Shown here in pieces: positions 37,965-45,300 of a stretch of DNA of 49,335 nt; within the stretch, counting starts at the first letter, position 1; every line of letters starts with the position of its first letter. Under the pieces are notes generated by a model. It was given only the letters and a program-made list of their open reading frames with translations, was not told the DNA's origin and did no database searches. The stretch comes from a virus: IMG/VR virus record IMGVR_UViG_3300023301_000017, positions 1 through 49,335 of that record. One strand, given 5' to 3'. Made by a program: the position numbers and the translations under genes.

Positions 37965-38141
37965 TTATTCATTTAGTGCAGCGGAACCAATGGCATCACA
38001 GAAGGTGTTGATGTTTTCATCATCACCACCCCCATCGATATTTGGATTGATTTTTCGGGCAATTGCGCCAATTACGGCACCAGCACCATCAAAATCACCA
38101 TTTTTAATAAGTTGTTCAAACTCTTCCCACCATTCACACAT
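37965..38141 (-). CDS. hypothetical protein, 58 aa
   Basis: Acidic with a Gly/Asp stretch (N-I-D-G-G-G-D-D-E). Leader AGGGAGAATAGTT is nearly identical to those of the two flanking genes, suggesting duplicated cassettes. Confidence 0.55.
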   Translation of the reverse strand: MCEWWEEFEQLIKNGDFDGAGAVIGAIARKINPNIDGGGDDENINTFCDAIGSAALNE

Positions 38142-38165
38142 AACTATTCTCCCTATTGGTTGGTG

Positions 38166-38369
38166 CTATTCTTTGGTATAGATTCCTAGCTTCATACCAA
38201 TTTGACGGCAATCCATGCAGCCAGTGAAGCAGTGATCTACCCAACCTGATTCATCATTAAATCTCATTTGTTTCCACAACTTCGCCATCGAGGTTATTTT
38301 GCTTTCGGTGAGATGCTGCTGTTCCTTTTTTGTCAGCACCTTCTTTGCTAGTTTCGTATGGATAGCCAT
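38166..38369 (-). CDS. hypothetical protein, 67 aa
   Basis: Basic N-terminus (K-L-A-K-K-V-L-T-K-K-E-Q-Q), C-terminal C-F-T-G-C-M-D-C. AGGGAGAATAGTTTT precedes ATG 38369. First gene after the promoter at 38411. Confidence 0.55.
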   Translation of the reverse strand: MAIHTKLAKKVLTKKEQQHLTESKITSMAKLWKQMRFNDESGWVDHCFTGCMDCRQIGMKLGIYTKE

Positions 38370-38410
38370 AAAACTATTCTCCCTATTGGTTGCTTGACTT
38401 TCTATGATTA

Positions 38411-38439
38411 ATTATCTCATGTGCCACAAGTGCAAGCAA
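38411..38439 (-). promoter_or_regulatory. early promoter cassette 1
   Basis: Minus TTGCTT (38434-38439), 17 bp, GATAAT (38411-38416). Confidence 0.7.
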
Positions 38440-38465
38440 GCAGGGAAATAAAATACCCTGCCTGC
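38436..38465 (-). terminator. hairpin overlapping the -35 of promoter 38411
   Basis: GCAGGCAGGG / CCCTGCTTGC, 9 of 10 pairs, U-rich loop. Ends the RadC unit; its 3' arm doubles as the -35 region of the next promoter. No long U-tail. Confidence 0.5.
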
Positions 38466-38480
38466 TCGCCAGTGTTTTAG

Positions 38481-38927
38481 CTACATCATGTGCTGGTCAG
38501 CAAACGAGTAGATATGATCCTCACCAATGATGATGTGGTCAAGAACTCGTACACCAAGCAACGTGCCTGCATCGATCAATCTCGTGGTCAGTTCAATATC
38601 TTCTCTGCTTGGCTCTGGGTCACCAGAGGGATGATTGTGCATGAATATAAGAGCCGCTGCCGATGATAACATCGCTGTCTTAAAAACTTCTCGGGGATGG
38701 ACAATAGAAGCATTGAGACTACCGATCGACACTACGTCCAAGCAGATCATTCGGTTCTTAGAATCCAAGTGAATGGCTAAGAATATTTCTTTGGTCTCAT
38801 CACGCATATCTCGAAACCATCTTGCCACATCATTTGAAGATGTGAATCTCTCCAAATCTCTAGCCGTCGTGTATTGTGGAGCTTTTTCGTATACCGCTTT
38901 TATCGTCCTAATCTTTTGTTCGACCAT
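38481..38927 (-). CDS. RadC-like JAB/JAMM-domain protein
   Basis: 148 aa from ATG 38927 (AGGAGGTAAGACG upstream). JAMM metal site H97-x-H99...S-G-D-P...D110 (M-H-N-H-P-S-G-D). RadC-type proteins of phages and mobile elements have uncertain function, linked to DNA repair or anti-defence. Own promoter at 38974. Confidence 0.85.
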   Translation of the reverse strand: MVEQKIRTIKAVYEKAPQYTTARDLERFTSSNDVARWFRDMRDETKEIFLAIHLDSKNRMICLDVVSIGSLNASIVHPREVFKTAMLSSAAALIFMHNHPSGDPEPSREDIELTTRLIDAGTLLGVRVLDHIIIGEDHIYSFADQHMM

Positions 38928-38973
38928 CGTCTTACCTCCTGTTGCTGGTTGATTTTGCTTTTCTCTATGATTT

Positions 38974-39002
38974 AGTGTCTCATGGCATATTGTGCCAAGC
39001 AA
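38974..39002 (-). promoter_or_regulatory. early promoter cassette 2 (RadC gene)
   Basis: Minus TTGCTT (38997-39002), 17 bp containing the dyad GGCACAATATGCC, GACACT (38974-38979). Leader with ATCATAGAGAAAAGC as in other cassettes. Confidence 0.65.
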
Positions 39003-39115
39003 TAAGGGAAATAAAATAATCTACCTATTTGTTCTGCTGTTGAAAGTGATCAAAGCTCATACTTGGAATCGTATTTCTAGCTGTCTGCCTTGCGTTTTAA
39101 GCGACTTGGACTGAA

Positions 39116-39145
39116 AAAGCATACTAACGTGTGTTAGTATGCTTT
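39116..39145. terminator. strong terminator after the DUF932-like gene
   Basis: 13-bp perfect stem AAAGCATACTAAC / GTTAGTATGCTTT, 4-base loop, TTTT on the minus-strand exit. Followed leftwards by non-coding DNA up to promoter 38974. Confidence 0.85.
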
Positions 39146-39174
39146 CCAGTCTCTTATGTCGTGTAGCCGATTGC

Positions 39175-40029
39175 CTATGCGGCTAGTCTGTGCTCCAGGG
39201 CTGCCGTGATCTTCGGCAGCAATTCGATCTTCCGAAGCTCAGACGCCACATTGTGCGTAACGTATTGAGTGAGGACGGAATTCAAATCCCACATATTAAG
39301 ATCCTTCTGTTTCAAGGCGTCTGGTAAGAGTAGACCTGAACGTGCTTCCTTGACGGCTTCAATTTTCTGAATTTCGCCCTCGGAGAATTTCAAATCTTCC
39401 ATGACCGAATCGTACATCAGTTGAGGAACCTTCTTCTCAGCCATAAGTTTCCACAGACCAGTTTGTTCAGAGAATTTCGGCATACCAGTCATGAGCATGT
39501 TGGTTAGCTCATCAGGATCGAGACCAACGAGGTGCCGTTTTTTAAAGCTGTCGAATACTTCACCGACAGTCATGCCGTTGCTACAGACCAAACGGTATGC
39601 TCCGAACATTGCTTTGTACTTCCAGCCTAGATCATAGCTACTGAAAATATCAGAGGTTGGATTTACAATGTCGCCGGTTGATATTTCGTGCTCGACTTCG
39701 GGGAACCGGGCATTGACTTTTATTTTGCCGCCATTTGCCAGCAGATTGAATTGAATAACTGGTGGTCCGAATTCAGGAACGGCTAATGCTGCCTGCTCGA
39801 CTTGCCAGATCACCAGTTCGTGATAGACGGGCTTGTAAATCTCGGTACACACATTGAACAAATAGTTATTATTCTGGTCAACGATAGCAAAACGACCTTC
39901 GGCACGATTATCAGGGCGACGGCCCCACCAAAGAGGCTCCAAAACAACCGCAGGGAAAACTGTGTTATAACGCTTGGCAACATCTTCTCTGATTGCACAA
40001 ATTTCCTTATGGCTCATTTCTTTACTCAT
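39175..40029 (-). CDS. DUF932-like phage/plasmid protein
   Basis: 284 aa. Central R-L-V-C-S-N-G-M-T-V-G is the recognisable signature of the DUF932 phage/plasmid-like family; function unknown. AAAGGAG precedes ATG 40029, which overlaps the HNH gene stop. Confidence 0.8.
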   Translation of the reverse strand: MSKEMSHKEICAIREDVAKRYNTVFPAVVLEPLWWGRRPDNRAEGRFAIVDQNNNYLFNVCTEIYKPVYHELVIWQVEQAALAVPEFGPPVIQFNLLANGGKIKVNARFPEVEHEISTGDIVNPTSDIFSSYDLGWKYKAMFGAYRLVCSNGMTVGEVFDSFKKRHLVGLDPDELTNMLMTGMPKFSEQTGLWKLMAEKKVPQLMYDSVMEDLKFSEGEIQKIEAVKEARSGLLLPDALKQKDLNMWDLNSVLTQYVTHNVASELRKIELLPKITAALEHRLAA

Positions 40030-40667
40030 AACTTTCTCCTTTTATTGATTGGTGTTGATACAGCGGTTTCAATATCCCATCCTGATTTTGTTCTGTTTTT
40101 TAATACGTTTCTGCAAATACCCATCATTTCAGCAACTTCGACCAAAGGCTTTGATTCACCTCTGAATTCTACAAATACGGTTTTCCTTTTGTTCCTGTTA
40201 TTTTCTTTACTGGTGGCCCATCTACAATTGCCTGGTTCATAATCACCGTCGTTGTCTTCCCTATCTAATTCAAGTCTGGGAGGACACTCTCCCATATCCT
40301 CGAAAAAGTTACCAAACACTAACCATCTTTCGCAAACCTTAATGCCTCTGCCGCCATAGTTGTGATAGGATTTGAATTTAGGATTTTGACATCTTTGCTT
40401 CATACTAGTCCAAGCACCATGTGTCCTTGTACCAGACATGCCATGTGTAACTACACCGTGATTGTGTTTGTGATAGCATCCACATGAAAGATTTGGGCTG
40501 TCAGTAAGTGTCCTGCGATTTCTGTTAGTTGTGTTTCCACAATCACACTCACATGACCACAGTAGATTACCCGACATTGTTTTGCCATGCAGACCAATTA
40601 TAGTCAATAACCCAAATCGTTTTCCTATAAGCAGATTTTTTAAATCATCAGTGTGTGAAGGTTTCAT
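40026..40667 (-). CDS. HNH-type homing endonuclease
   Basis: 213 aa. N-terminal zinc part (W-S-C-E-C-D-C-G-N...L-S-C-G-C), then the characteristic H-G-M-S-G-T, M-K-Q-R-C-Q-N-P, Y-G-G-R-G-I-K-V-C-E-R-W and L-D-R-E-D-N-D-G-D-Y...N-C-R-W-A-T of phage HNH endonucleases, plus a C-terminal helix-turn-helix-like tail. Mobile gene; starts inside the upstream Zn gene end. Confidence 0.85.
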   Translation of the reverse strand: MKPSHTDDLKNLLIGKRFGLLTIIGLHGKTMSGNLLWSCECDCGNTTNRNRRTLTDSPNLSCGCYHKHNHGVVTHGMSGTRTHGAWTSMKQRCQNPKFKSYHNYGGRGIKVCERWLVFGNFFEDMGECPPRLELDREDNDGDYEPGNCRWATSKENNRNKRKTVFVEFRGESKPLVEVAEMMGICRNVLKNRTKSGWDIETAVSTPINKRRKL

Positions 40668-40777
40668 GCCTCAGTCCTCTTTACCATCCATTTATAACTT
40701 TTACATTTGGGGCACGATTTTGGCTCCTTCGTTTTTGCCATCCACACATAACCACATCTTTTGCATTTGCATTCCAT
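40664..40777 (-). CDS. zinc-ribbon mini-protein, 37 aa
   Basis: C-K-C-K-R-C-G-Y-V-W...C-P-K-C-K-S, a widespread phage zinc-ribbon pattern. AAGGAG precedes ATG 40777; ATGA overlap with the HNH gene. Confidence 0.7.
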   Translation of the reverse strand: MECKCKRCGYVWMAKTKEPKSCPKCKSYKWMVKRTEA

Positions 40778-40814
40778 GACGCTCTCCTTAATGGTTAAAG
40801 TTTAGATCATCATC

Positions 40815-40843
40815 ATAATAATATTAACCAAATAAAAAGTCAA
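40815..40843 (-). promoter_or_regulatory. strong sigma70-type promoter for the Zn/HNH/DUF932 unit
   Basis: Minus TTGACT (40838-40843), 17 bp, TATTAT (40815-40820). Not preceded by the shared cassette leader, so distinct in origin, perhaps brought with the HNH gene. Confidence 0.7.
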
Positions 40844-40865
40844 GGTGCATCCTTCAGGGATAGGT

Positions 40866-40897
40866 GTAGCTGCCCGACACGCTCATCGGGCAGCTAC
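40866..40897. terminator. 12-bp hairpin after the winged-helix-like gene
   Basis: GTAGCTGCCCGA / TCGGGCAGCTAC with an 8-base loop, just past the stop at 40902. No U-tract. Confidence 0.6.
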
Positions 40898-40901
40898 AGT
40901 G

Positions 40902-41444
40902 TTATGCAGCAGGAGCAACCTCGACGACTTCGTAGTGGAACTTGCCGTCCTTGTCAACGACCTTCTTGCAAGTCGCTTTCTTATTCAGGAAGCCCAGGTG
41001 AGAAATGACGCGGCTCTTTGTGCAACCAGCTGCCGCCATCAAAGCTTCGATAGTGGTCGGCTCAGCAAGTGCCAGTTCAATCAAGCCAGCCTGAGAAGTT
41101 GAGCGGCAGTGACCGAACTGAGTGTACGTGCCATCATGTGTTGCGCGAGGTTTCCGGGCAGAAGTTTTCTTCTGTTTTGTGGTACTGACTGATGCAGTGT
41201 ATTCCTTACACTCTCCCTCGACGGGGCAGGACTTGCAGATGCGGCTGTTGGGGTCATTCTCGCCCCAGACCTCGCAAGCTTCTGCCGGACGCTCAAACAC
41301 TTTTACTTCTGGTTCAGTACCTTTTTCCTCTCCTTTTGTTTCTTTTTCTGCGCCCTGGATATCAGTGGCGGTATCTGCTGTTTTAACTTCTTTTACTTCG
41401 GCTTTTGCGGCTGCGTCTTTTTGCTTCTTGGTAAGCTTTTTCAT
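40902..41444 (-). CDS. winged-helix-like protein with Cys cluster
   Basis: 180 aa from ATG 41444 (TGGAGG upstream). Lys/Ala/Glu-rich N-terminus, then C-x(n)-C-K-S-C...G-E-C (zinc or Fe-S), then a helix-turn-helix-like C-terminus (T-I-E-A-L-M-A-A-A-G-C-T-K-S-R-V-I-S-H-L) resembling the end of the 21718 protein. Candidate regulator. Confidence 0.6.
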   Translation of the reverse strand: MKKLTKKQKDAAAKAEVKEVKTADTATDIQGAEKETKGEEKGTEPEVKVFERPAEACEVWGENDPNSRICKSCPVEGECKEYTASVSTTKQKKTSARKPRATHDGTYTQFGHCRSTSQAGLIELALAEPTTIEALMAAAGCTKSRVISHLGFLNKKATCKKVVDKDGKFHYEVVEVAPAA

Positions 41445-41508
41445 GTTGACCTCCAGGTCGTTGAGTTGTCCGCATTGTGCGGTAAGATAATTATTTATCT
41501 TATGATAC

Positions 41509-41537
41509 ATACTCTCATGGCACATTACGCCAAGCAA
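41509..41537 (-). promoter_or_regulatory. early promoter cassette 3
   Basis: Minus TTGCTT (41532-41537), 17 bp ending CATGA, GAGTAT (41509-41514). Downstream dyads AAGATAA/TTATCTT (41484-41501) and CCGC/GCGG lie in the leader. Confidence 0.6.
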
Positions 41538-41555
41538 GTATTATATTGAGGTTTT

Positions 41556-41735
41556 TCAAGAAACTGTACCGCCTTTATTTTCTTCTTTCTTAGGCAAGGC
41601 AAACTCGACCTTGGTTATCTCACCATCTGGATGAGCGGCTTTTGCTTGCTCTACAGCATGAAGAATACCGGTGGCGTCTGCCCTCATTACGAAAAGTTCG
41701 TGACCATCCATTATCCATAAATTGTATGCTTTCAT
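41556..41735 (-). CDS. hypothetical protein, 59 aa
   Basis: K-A-Y-N-L-W-I-M-D-G-H-E-L-F strand-turn-strand then helix H-A-V-E-Q-A-K-A-A-H. CAGGAG precedes ATG 41735. Confidence 0.6.
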   Translation of the reverse strand: MKAYNLWIMDGHELFVMRADATGILHAVEQAKAAHPDGEITKVEFALPKKEENKGGTVS

Positions 41736-41736
41736 A

Positions 41737-42048
41737 TCACGCTCCTGTTAGTGAACGAACCATCATGATGTGGACAACTTCAATGACTTCAGCAGGATTG
41801 CCAAGCCTACATTCCTTATACATTCTAGTGATTGCGGAATCAAGAATCGTGCCTTGCAGACCCTCTTCTGTTTTCCATATCACGCCTTCAGCGTCTTTGA
41901 TAATTGCGCACCAAGTTCTGCCATGATCAATGGATGCAAGTAACGGAAACCTTTTTCTGGTTTCTGGAAACTCGATCATCATTCCTGTTTTCAGTTGCCA
42001 CACGGTGCAATCATATTCAGCGAGTTTTGGAACTAATACCTGTTTCAT
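41737..42048 (-). CDS. hypothetical protein, 103 aa
   Basis: ATG 42048 with GTGAGG upstream. Mixed alpha/beta, ends I-M-M-V-R-S-L-T-G-A. Not recognised. Confidence 0.55.
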   Translation of the reverse strand: MKQVLVPKLAEYDCTVWQLKTGMMIEFPETRKRFPLLASIDHGRTWCAIIKDAEGVIWKTEEGLQGTILDSAITRMYKECRLGNPAEVIEVVHIMMVRSLTGA

Positions 42049-42093
42049 AAGAACCTCACGGGACGATCTGAGCGACCGCCCCGTCATTAAATG

Positions 42094-42798
42094 TTATTTC
42101 ATGCGATGGACGGGAGTTCCATTGTGTGAGACGGGACGACTGAGACTGACTTTGCTGCCGTCTGCTTGTCCTTTTTGATATGCTTCCATTGAGCCACGGA
42201 GCCATCTTGTTCGACCTTTTTTCAAGCTCGGAAACTGATTTTTCACAAAGCCCTGAAGACCATCGACTTTGACGACCATTAAAGCACTGGATTCTGTATC
42301 CATTACCGCGTTGCGTCTTTTGTATAAATCCTGCAGGCGCTCGCTGATCGTATTAACCATCCCGAAAGCATAGATTTCACGGTCACGCTTGAGTCGGAAA
42401 CCTATTTCTGCTTTGCGACCTACCGTCCTACGTAAGTGCCGATAAAAGAAGATCGATATTTCAAGATCAGTCTTGGTGCCCAAGAAATTCAAGTACCACG
42501 GAGTATACCTGCTTTTATTGGTAACAATACTACAATCAAAAGCTTCGGCAATGGCTTTGGCGAGAGAAGCTTCCCAAGCACAGAAGATTTCATCAAGTGG
42601 GTCAACCTTCTGCCGATCAAAAGAGAAACCTTTTTTCGATCCTCGCAGATCATTGAAGGATAAGGCGTGTTTGGCCATGAGCCGTGATGCCATTTCATTC
42701 GCTGCTGCCTGCTCAGCACTAAATGCACCACTAGCATCCTTGCCTAGCTCCAGAAGTTTCATGATCTTGTCGATCATGGATTGCTTTTCCGCGTCCAT
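42094..42798 (-). CDS. DUF2786-like protein
   Basis: 234 aa. N-terminal helix pair K-I-M-K-L-L-E-L-G-K...E-Q-A-A-A-N-E-M-A-S-R-L-M-A-K matches DUF2786; the C-terminal part is basic. Function unknown. AAAAGGAG precedes ATG 42798; promoter at 42848. Confidence 0.75.
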   Translation of the reverse strand: MDAEKQSMIDKIMKLLELGKDASGAFSAEQAAANEMASRLMAKHALSFNDLRGSKKGFSFDRQKVDPLDEIFCAWEASLAKAIAEAFDCSIVTNKSRYTPWYLNFLGTKTDLEISIFFYRHLRRTVGRKAEIGFRLKRDREIYAFGMVNTISERLQDLYKRRNAVMDTESSALMVVKVDGLQGFVKNQFPSLKKGRTRWLRGSMEAYQKGQADGSKVSLSRPVSHNGTPVHRMK

Positions 42799-42847
42799 AA
42801 ACTTGCTCCTTTTCGTTGCTGGTTAATTGAGCTTTTCTCTATGATTT

Positions 42848-42876
42848 AGTGTCTCATGGCATAATGTGCCAAGCAA
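42848..42876 (-). promoter_or_regulatory. early promoter cassette 4 (DUF2786-like gene)
   Basis: Minus TTGCTT (42871-42876), 17 bp with dyad GGCACATTATGCC, GACACT (42848-42853). Confidence 0.65.
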
Positions 42877-42912
42877 GCAGGGAAAGTAGAAACTATTCCT
42901 TCGCATCGAAGC

Positions 42913-43194
42913 TTAGTCGTATGGCTTGGGAATAAATGCTTTCTTAGCCCTCTTACCTTCATCAGTATGTATTGGAAAGTTCTGCATGTTGGGCTCACCA
43001 GAAGGTGTTCTGCAAGTAGGAGATTCAGGGCTTTCTCTTTCGTATTTAAGTCCAGTGACGCGTTCCCATTTTCTTATGGCTTTGACTATTGGGAAGGTTT
43101 CCCAAGCCGCAAGTATTGGAGTATATGGAGCTCCATCGGGATTGAAACCTTGTTCAGTAAGATATGTTTCCAAACTTTTTTCTGAATTTCTCAT
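42913..43194 (-). CDS. 93-aa protein with a PolA-like motif
   Basis: The C-terminal third (R-T-P-S-G-E-P-N-M-Q-N-F-P-I, then E-G-K-R-A-K-K-A-F-I-P-K-P) resembles the Pol I segment that precedes motif A (S-S-x-P-N-L-Q-N-I-P..R-K-A-F), while the rest does not. It may be a polymerase remnant or an unrelated look-alike. ATGA overlap with the upstream gene. Confidence 0.6.
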   Translation of the reverse strand: MRNSEKSLETYLTEQGFNPDGAPYTPILAAWETFPIVKAIRKWERVTGLKYERESPESPTCRTPSGEPNMQNFPIHTDEGKRAKKAFIPKPYD

Positions 43195-43403
43195 TGTTTT
43201 GCAGCCTTATGTGCCCACACTTTATAGCGGCATTTTTCGTTGTCGTAGTAGCCAATAGCGATAGCATGACCATGTGGGTCAATGTACTTGACCGCTTCCC
43301 GAGTCGTAGCAGTATCGCCTCTCCAATCATTGGCTCTGAGGAACTCTGCAAATACGTGGTCTGAATCGTCCAGATGTTTCGCCCTAATATATTCGGTAAT
43401 CAT
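43191..43403 (-). CDS. hypothetical protein, 70 aa
   Basis: ATG 43403 with AAGGAG upstream. Contains F-L-R-A-N-D-W-R-G-D and D-P-H-G-H-A-I-A-I-G-Y-Y-D-N. Not recognised. Confidence 0.55.
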   Translation of the reverse strand: MITEYIRAKHLDDSDHVFAEFLRANDWRGDTATTREAVKYIDPHGHAIAIGYYDNEKCRYKVWAHKAAKQ

Positions 43404-43419
43404 GACTTCTCCTTCTTGA

Positions 43420-43659
43420 TTAGGTGCCATCGAGGTCATCCTCCATTTGTGCTTGAGCCGCCCACTCAGCATGAATGCGGTCCCTGTACCTGATGAGCGC
43501 CTCCAGAACACTGGGCTCAATGACAATCTTGTTCTCAACACGGGAGCCGCCGTTGTGAATGCAGATCACAATGTTATGTCCATCGTGGCCCACATACACA
43601 CTGTCACCGATATAAGCAGGATCAAGCATTCCTTCCTTTTCAAACAGCTCTTTACTCAT
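43420..43659 (-). CDS. small phage protein, 79 aa
   Basis: A-Y-I-G-D-S-V-Y-V-G-H-D-G-H-N-I-V-I and V-L-E-A-L-I-R-Y follow a common short phage protein pattern (beta hairpin plus helix), role unknown. AAGGAG precedes ATG 43659. Confidence 0.65.
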   Translation of the reverse strand: MSKELFEKEGMLDPAYIGDSVYVGHDGHNIVICIHNGGSRVENKIVIEPSVLEALIRYRDRIHAEWAAQAQMEDDLDGT

Positions 43660-43844
43660 TATTGGTCTCCTTGATTATGGCGGCCAACTGTGCGCCTGGG
43701 CCAGTATTCCCTTTCCACTCACAGTATTCACAGAATTCCTCTTTACCCCTGTATACCGGACCTATACACCAAGCAGGAATTTTCCAGCTGACTATTTTTT
43801 TTGCGAGTCATCATTTGGTTGTTGCATGTAGGACATTTGTTCAT
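43652..43844 (-). CDS. zinc-ribbon protein interrupted by a frameshift at an A8 run
   Basis: From ATG 43844 (AGAGG upstream) the frame M-N-K-C-P-T-C-N-N-Q-M-M-T-R ends early. Skipping one base of the A8 run continues as W-K-I-P-A-W-C-I-G...F-C-E-Y-C-E-W-K-G to 43652, giving a plausible 63-aa zinc ribbon with C-P-T-C and C-x2-C. Real frameshift, slippage site or sequencing error. Confidence 0.5.
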
Positions 43845-43897
43845 AATTAACCTCTCATTTCTCTGGAAATTGAGCAGCTCTGTCGAAAACAGCCGCT

Positions 43898-43927
43898 CTA
43901 TACTTTAGGAATCGTGTTGTGAAGCAA
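43898..43927 (-). promoter_or_regulatory. possible early promoter
   Basis: Minus TTGCTT (43922-43927) with GTATAG about 18 bp downstream. Weaker than the other cassettes. Confidence 0.4.
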
Positions 43928-43936
43928 GGACTAGTA

Positions 43937-44002
43937 CTTCTAAGCTTGGAAAACAGAAAACTGATACACTGACATGCTTTCTGTTTCCCGACAGCTTAGA
44001 AG
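43937..44002. other. nested inverted repeat, 66 bases
   Basis: Outer CTTCTAAGCT / AGCTTAGAAG (10 bp) and inner AAACAGAAA / TTTCTGTTT (9 bp), separated by unequal bulges. Lies in a non-coding gap after the gene ending at 44022; terminator or structured RNA. Confidence 0.6.
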
Positions 44003-44021
44003 CGAAGGTAGTCATTGGCGT

Positions 44022-44177
44022 CTATTCCTCTTCTTCGCAGTAAGGGCAAGGTTCTCCGCTGCATTCGATACACACACCACCCTCTTCGATAACGAGACTA
44101 TCATGACTGCCTGGTGAAAACACTGCTCCGCATTCTCCGCATTTCTTTCTCATTTTTCTAACTTCATTGAGTTCCAT
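44022..44177 (-). CDS. zinc-ribbon protein, 51 aa
   Basis: C-G-E-C-G...C-I-E-C...C-P-Y-C with an acidic end. GGTGAGGAATA precedes ATG 44177, shared with the upstream gene end. Confidence 0.6.
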   Translation of the reverse strand: MELNEVRKMRKKCGECGAVFSPGSHDSLVIEEGGVCIECSGEPCPYCEEEE

Positions 44178-44470
44178 TATTCCTCACCATTAATGACGTG
44201 GTATACATTACCGCCCCAACGCACTTCGTAAATCGTATTGAGATTGACCAATCGATAAGCTTTTTTAGGCAAATCCCAAACGACTTTGTAGGAAGTGTCT
44301 TGCCGTTGTGCGTGGCAGACACCACCCTTCAAGTCTATGTGGGCACCTATCCTGCAATTCATCAGTCGATCAGAACCATCAACTTTCCTAAATTTTACCG
44401 TGAAGAACTGACCTTTGGTTTCTTCGATCAGTTTCTCTAGATGCACCCTGTGAATGATTTGTGGTTTCAT
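44177..44470 (-). CDS. WYL_2/DUF2693-like SH3-fold protein
   Basis: 97 aa. F-T-V-K-F-R-K-V-D-G-S-D-R-L-M-N-C-R-I-G and K-A-Y-R-L-V-N-L-N-T-I match the small beta-barrel phage family annotated WYL_2 (DUF2693). Function unknown. AAGGAG precedes ATG 44470. Confidence 0.75.
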   Translation of the reverse strand: MKPQIIHRVHLEKLIEETKGQFFTVKFRKVDGSDRLMNCRIGAHIDLKGGVCHAQRQDTSYKVVWDLPKKAYRLVNLNTIYEVRWGGNVYHVINGEE

Positions 44471-44997
44471 GGCTCTACTCCTTCTACTTCGTAAAGGATT
44501 GTGGCATTCACGCTACGAAAGCAGTGACCACAATCATCGTGTGCCTCAATGAAATCTATGGCGTCATCTCCCTTGAATCGTTTTGCATTATCCAAGTCTT
44601 TGGTGAAGTATACTTTCTTGGCGTTATGCGAGAAGCCCGCCACGTATACACCGTTATGTCTGATGATCTTGGTCAGCATATCAGCACCACTCAACTGTGA
44701 CGGACACATAACATTGATAATGGTTTTGAAGTCCCGCATCAGTTCTTCAATGTAAAGTTTGGCGAGATTGCCTTGGTAAGTATCAATCATGCTGAGCCAC
44801 TGGGTGCATTCATCACCAGTCATCAGTTGACTGCCCATCCCGTCCTGAGAAGTATAAGATTCGATGTCCCTCATGACACGAAAGTTGCCCAAGTCGAGCG
44901 TGGAAACGATGTCATTGGATGTGTATTCGATGGTCTCACTGTCCTGATCATAATGATGAATTCCTGCGTTTACGACTGCCTTGAAATTGATGGACAT
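44467..44997 (-). CDS. hypothetical protein, 176 aa
   Basis: Mixed alpha/beta, acidic, with a H-D-D-C-G-H-C segment near the C-terminus. AAAGGAGCAAGAAC precedes ATG 44997. ATGA overlap downstream. Not recognised. Confidence 0.6.
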   Translation of the reverse strand: MSINFKAVVNAGIHHYDQDSETIEYTSNDIVSTLDLGNFRVMRDIESYTSQDGMGSQLMTGDECTQWLSMIDTYQGNLAKLYIEELMRDFKTIINVMCPSQLSGADMLTKIIRHNGVYVAGFSHNAKKVYFTKDLDNAKRFKGDDAIDFIEAHDDCGHCFRSVNATILYEVEGVEP

Positions 44998-45046
44998 GTT
45001 CTTGCTCCTTTGGTTTGCTGGTTAATGTTGCTTTTCTGCATGATTT

Positions 45047-45075
45047 AGAGTCTCATTACCAACTCTTCCATACAA
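45047..45075 (-). promoter_or_regulatory. early promoter cassette 5
   Basis: Minus TTGTAT (45070-45075), 17 bp ending AATGA, GACTCT (45047-45052), then the shared leader and AAAGGAGCAAG. Confidence 0.6.
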
Positions 45076-45101
45076 GATAAATCAATTGGCTATTGAAGTT
45101 T

Positions 45102-45296
45102 CTATCCCAGCAAACAATGTAAAATTTTGTGTGTGACAAAATCCTTCATACAGCCTTCAAAATCAAGGTAGTCATCCATAGGGCATTTAAAACTGAATTG
45201 CCCACCATAAATATGTATGGTATCATTTATAAAATCGACCACCGCTGTAAATGGTTTACCATCAATGAGATATACCTCTTTGGCCACGTTAAACAT
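45102..45296 (-). CDS. hypothetical protein, 64 aa
   Basis: Beta-rich (T-A-V-V-D-F-I-N-D-T-I-H-I-Y-G-G) with a F-K-C-P-M segment. AAAGGATTAAAG precedes ATG 45296. Not recognised. Confidence 0.55.
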   Translation of the reverse strand: MFNVAKEVYLIDGKPFTAVVDFINDTIHIYGGQFSFKCPMDDYLDFEGCMKDFVTHKILHCLLG

Positions 45297-45300
45297 ATCT

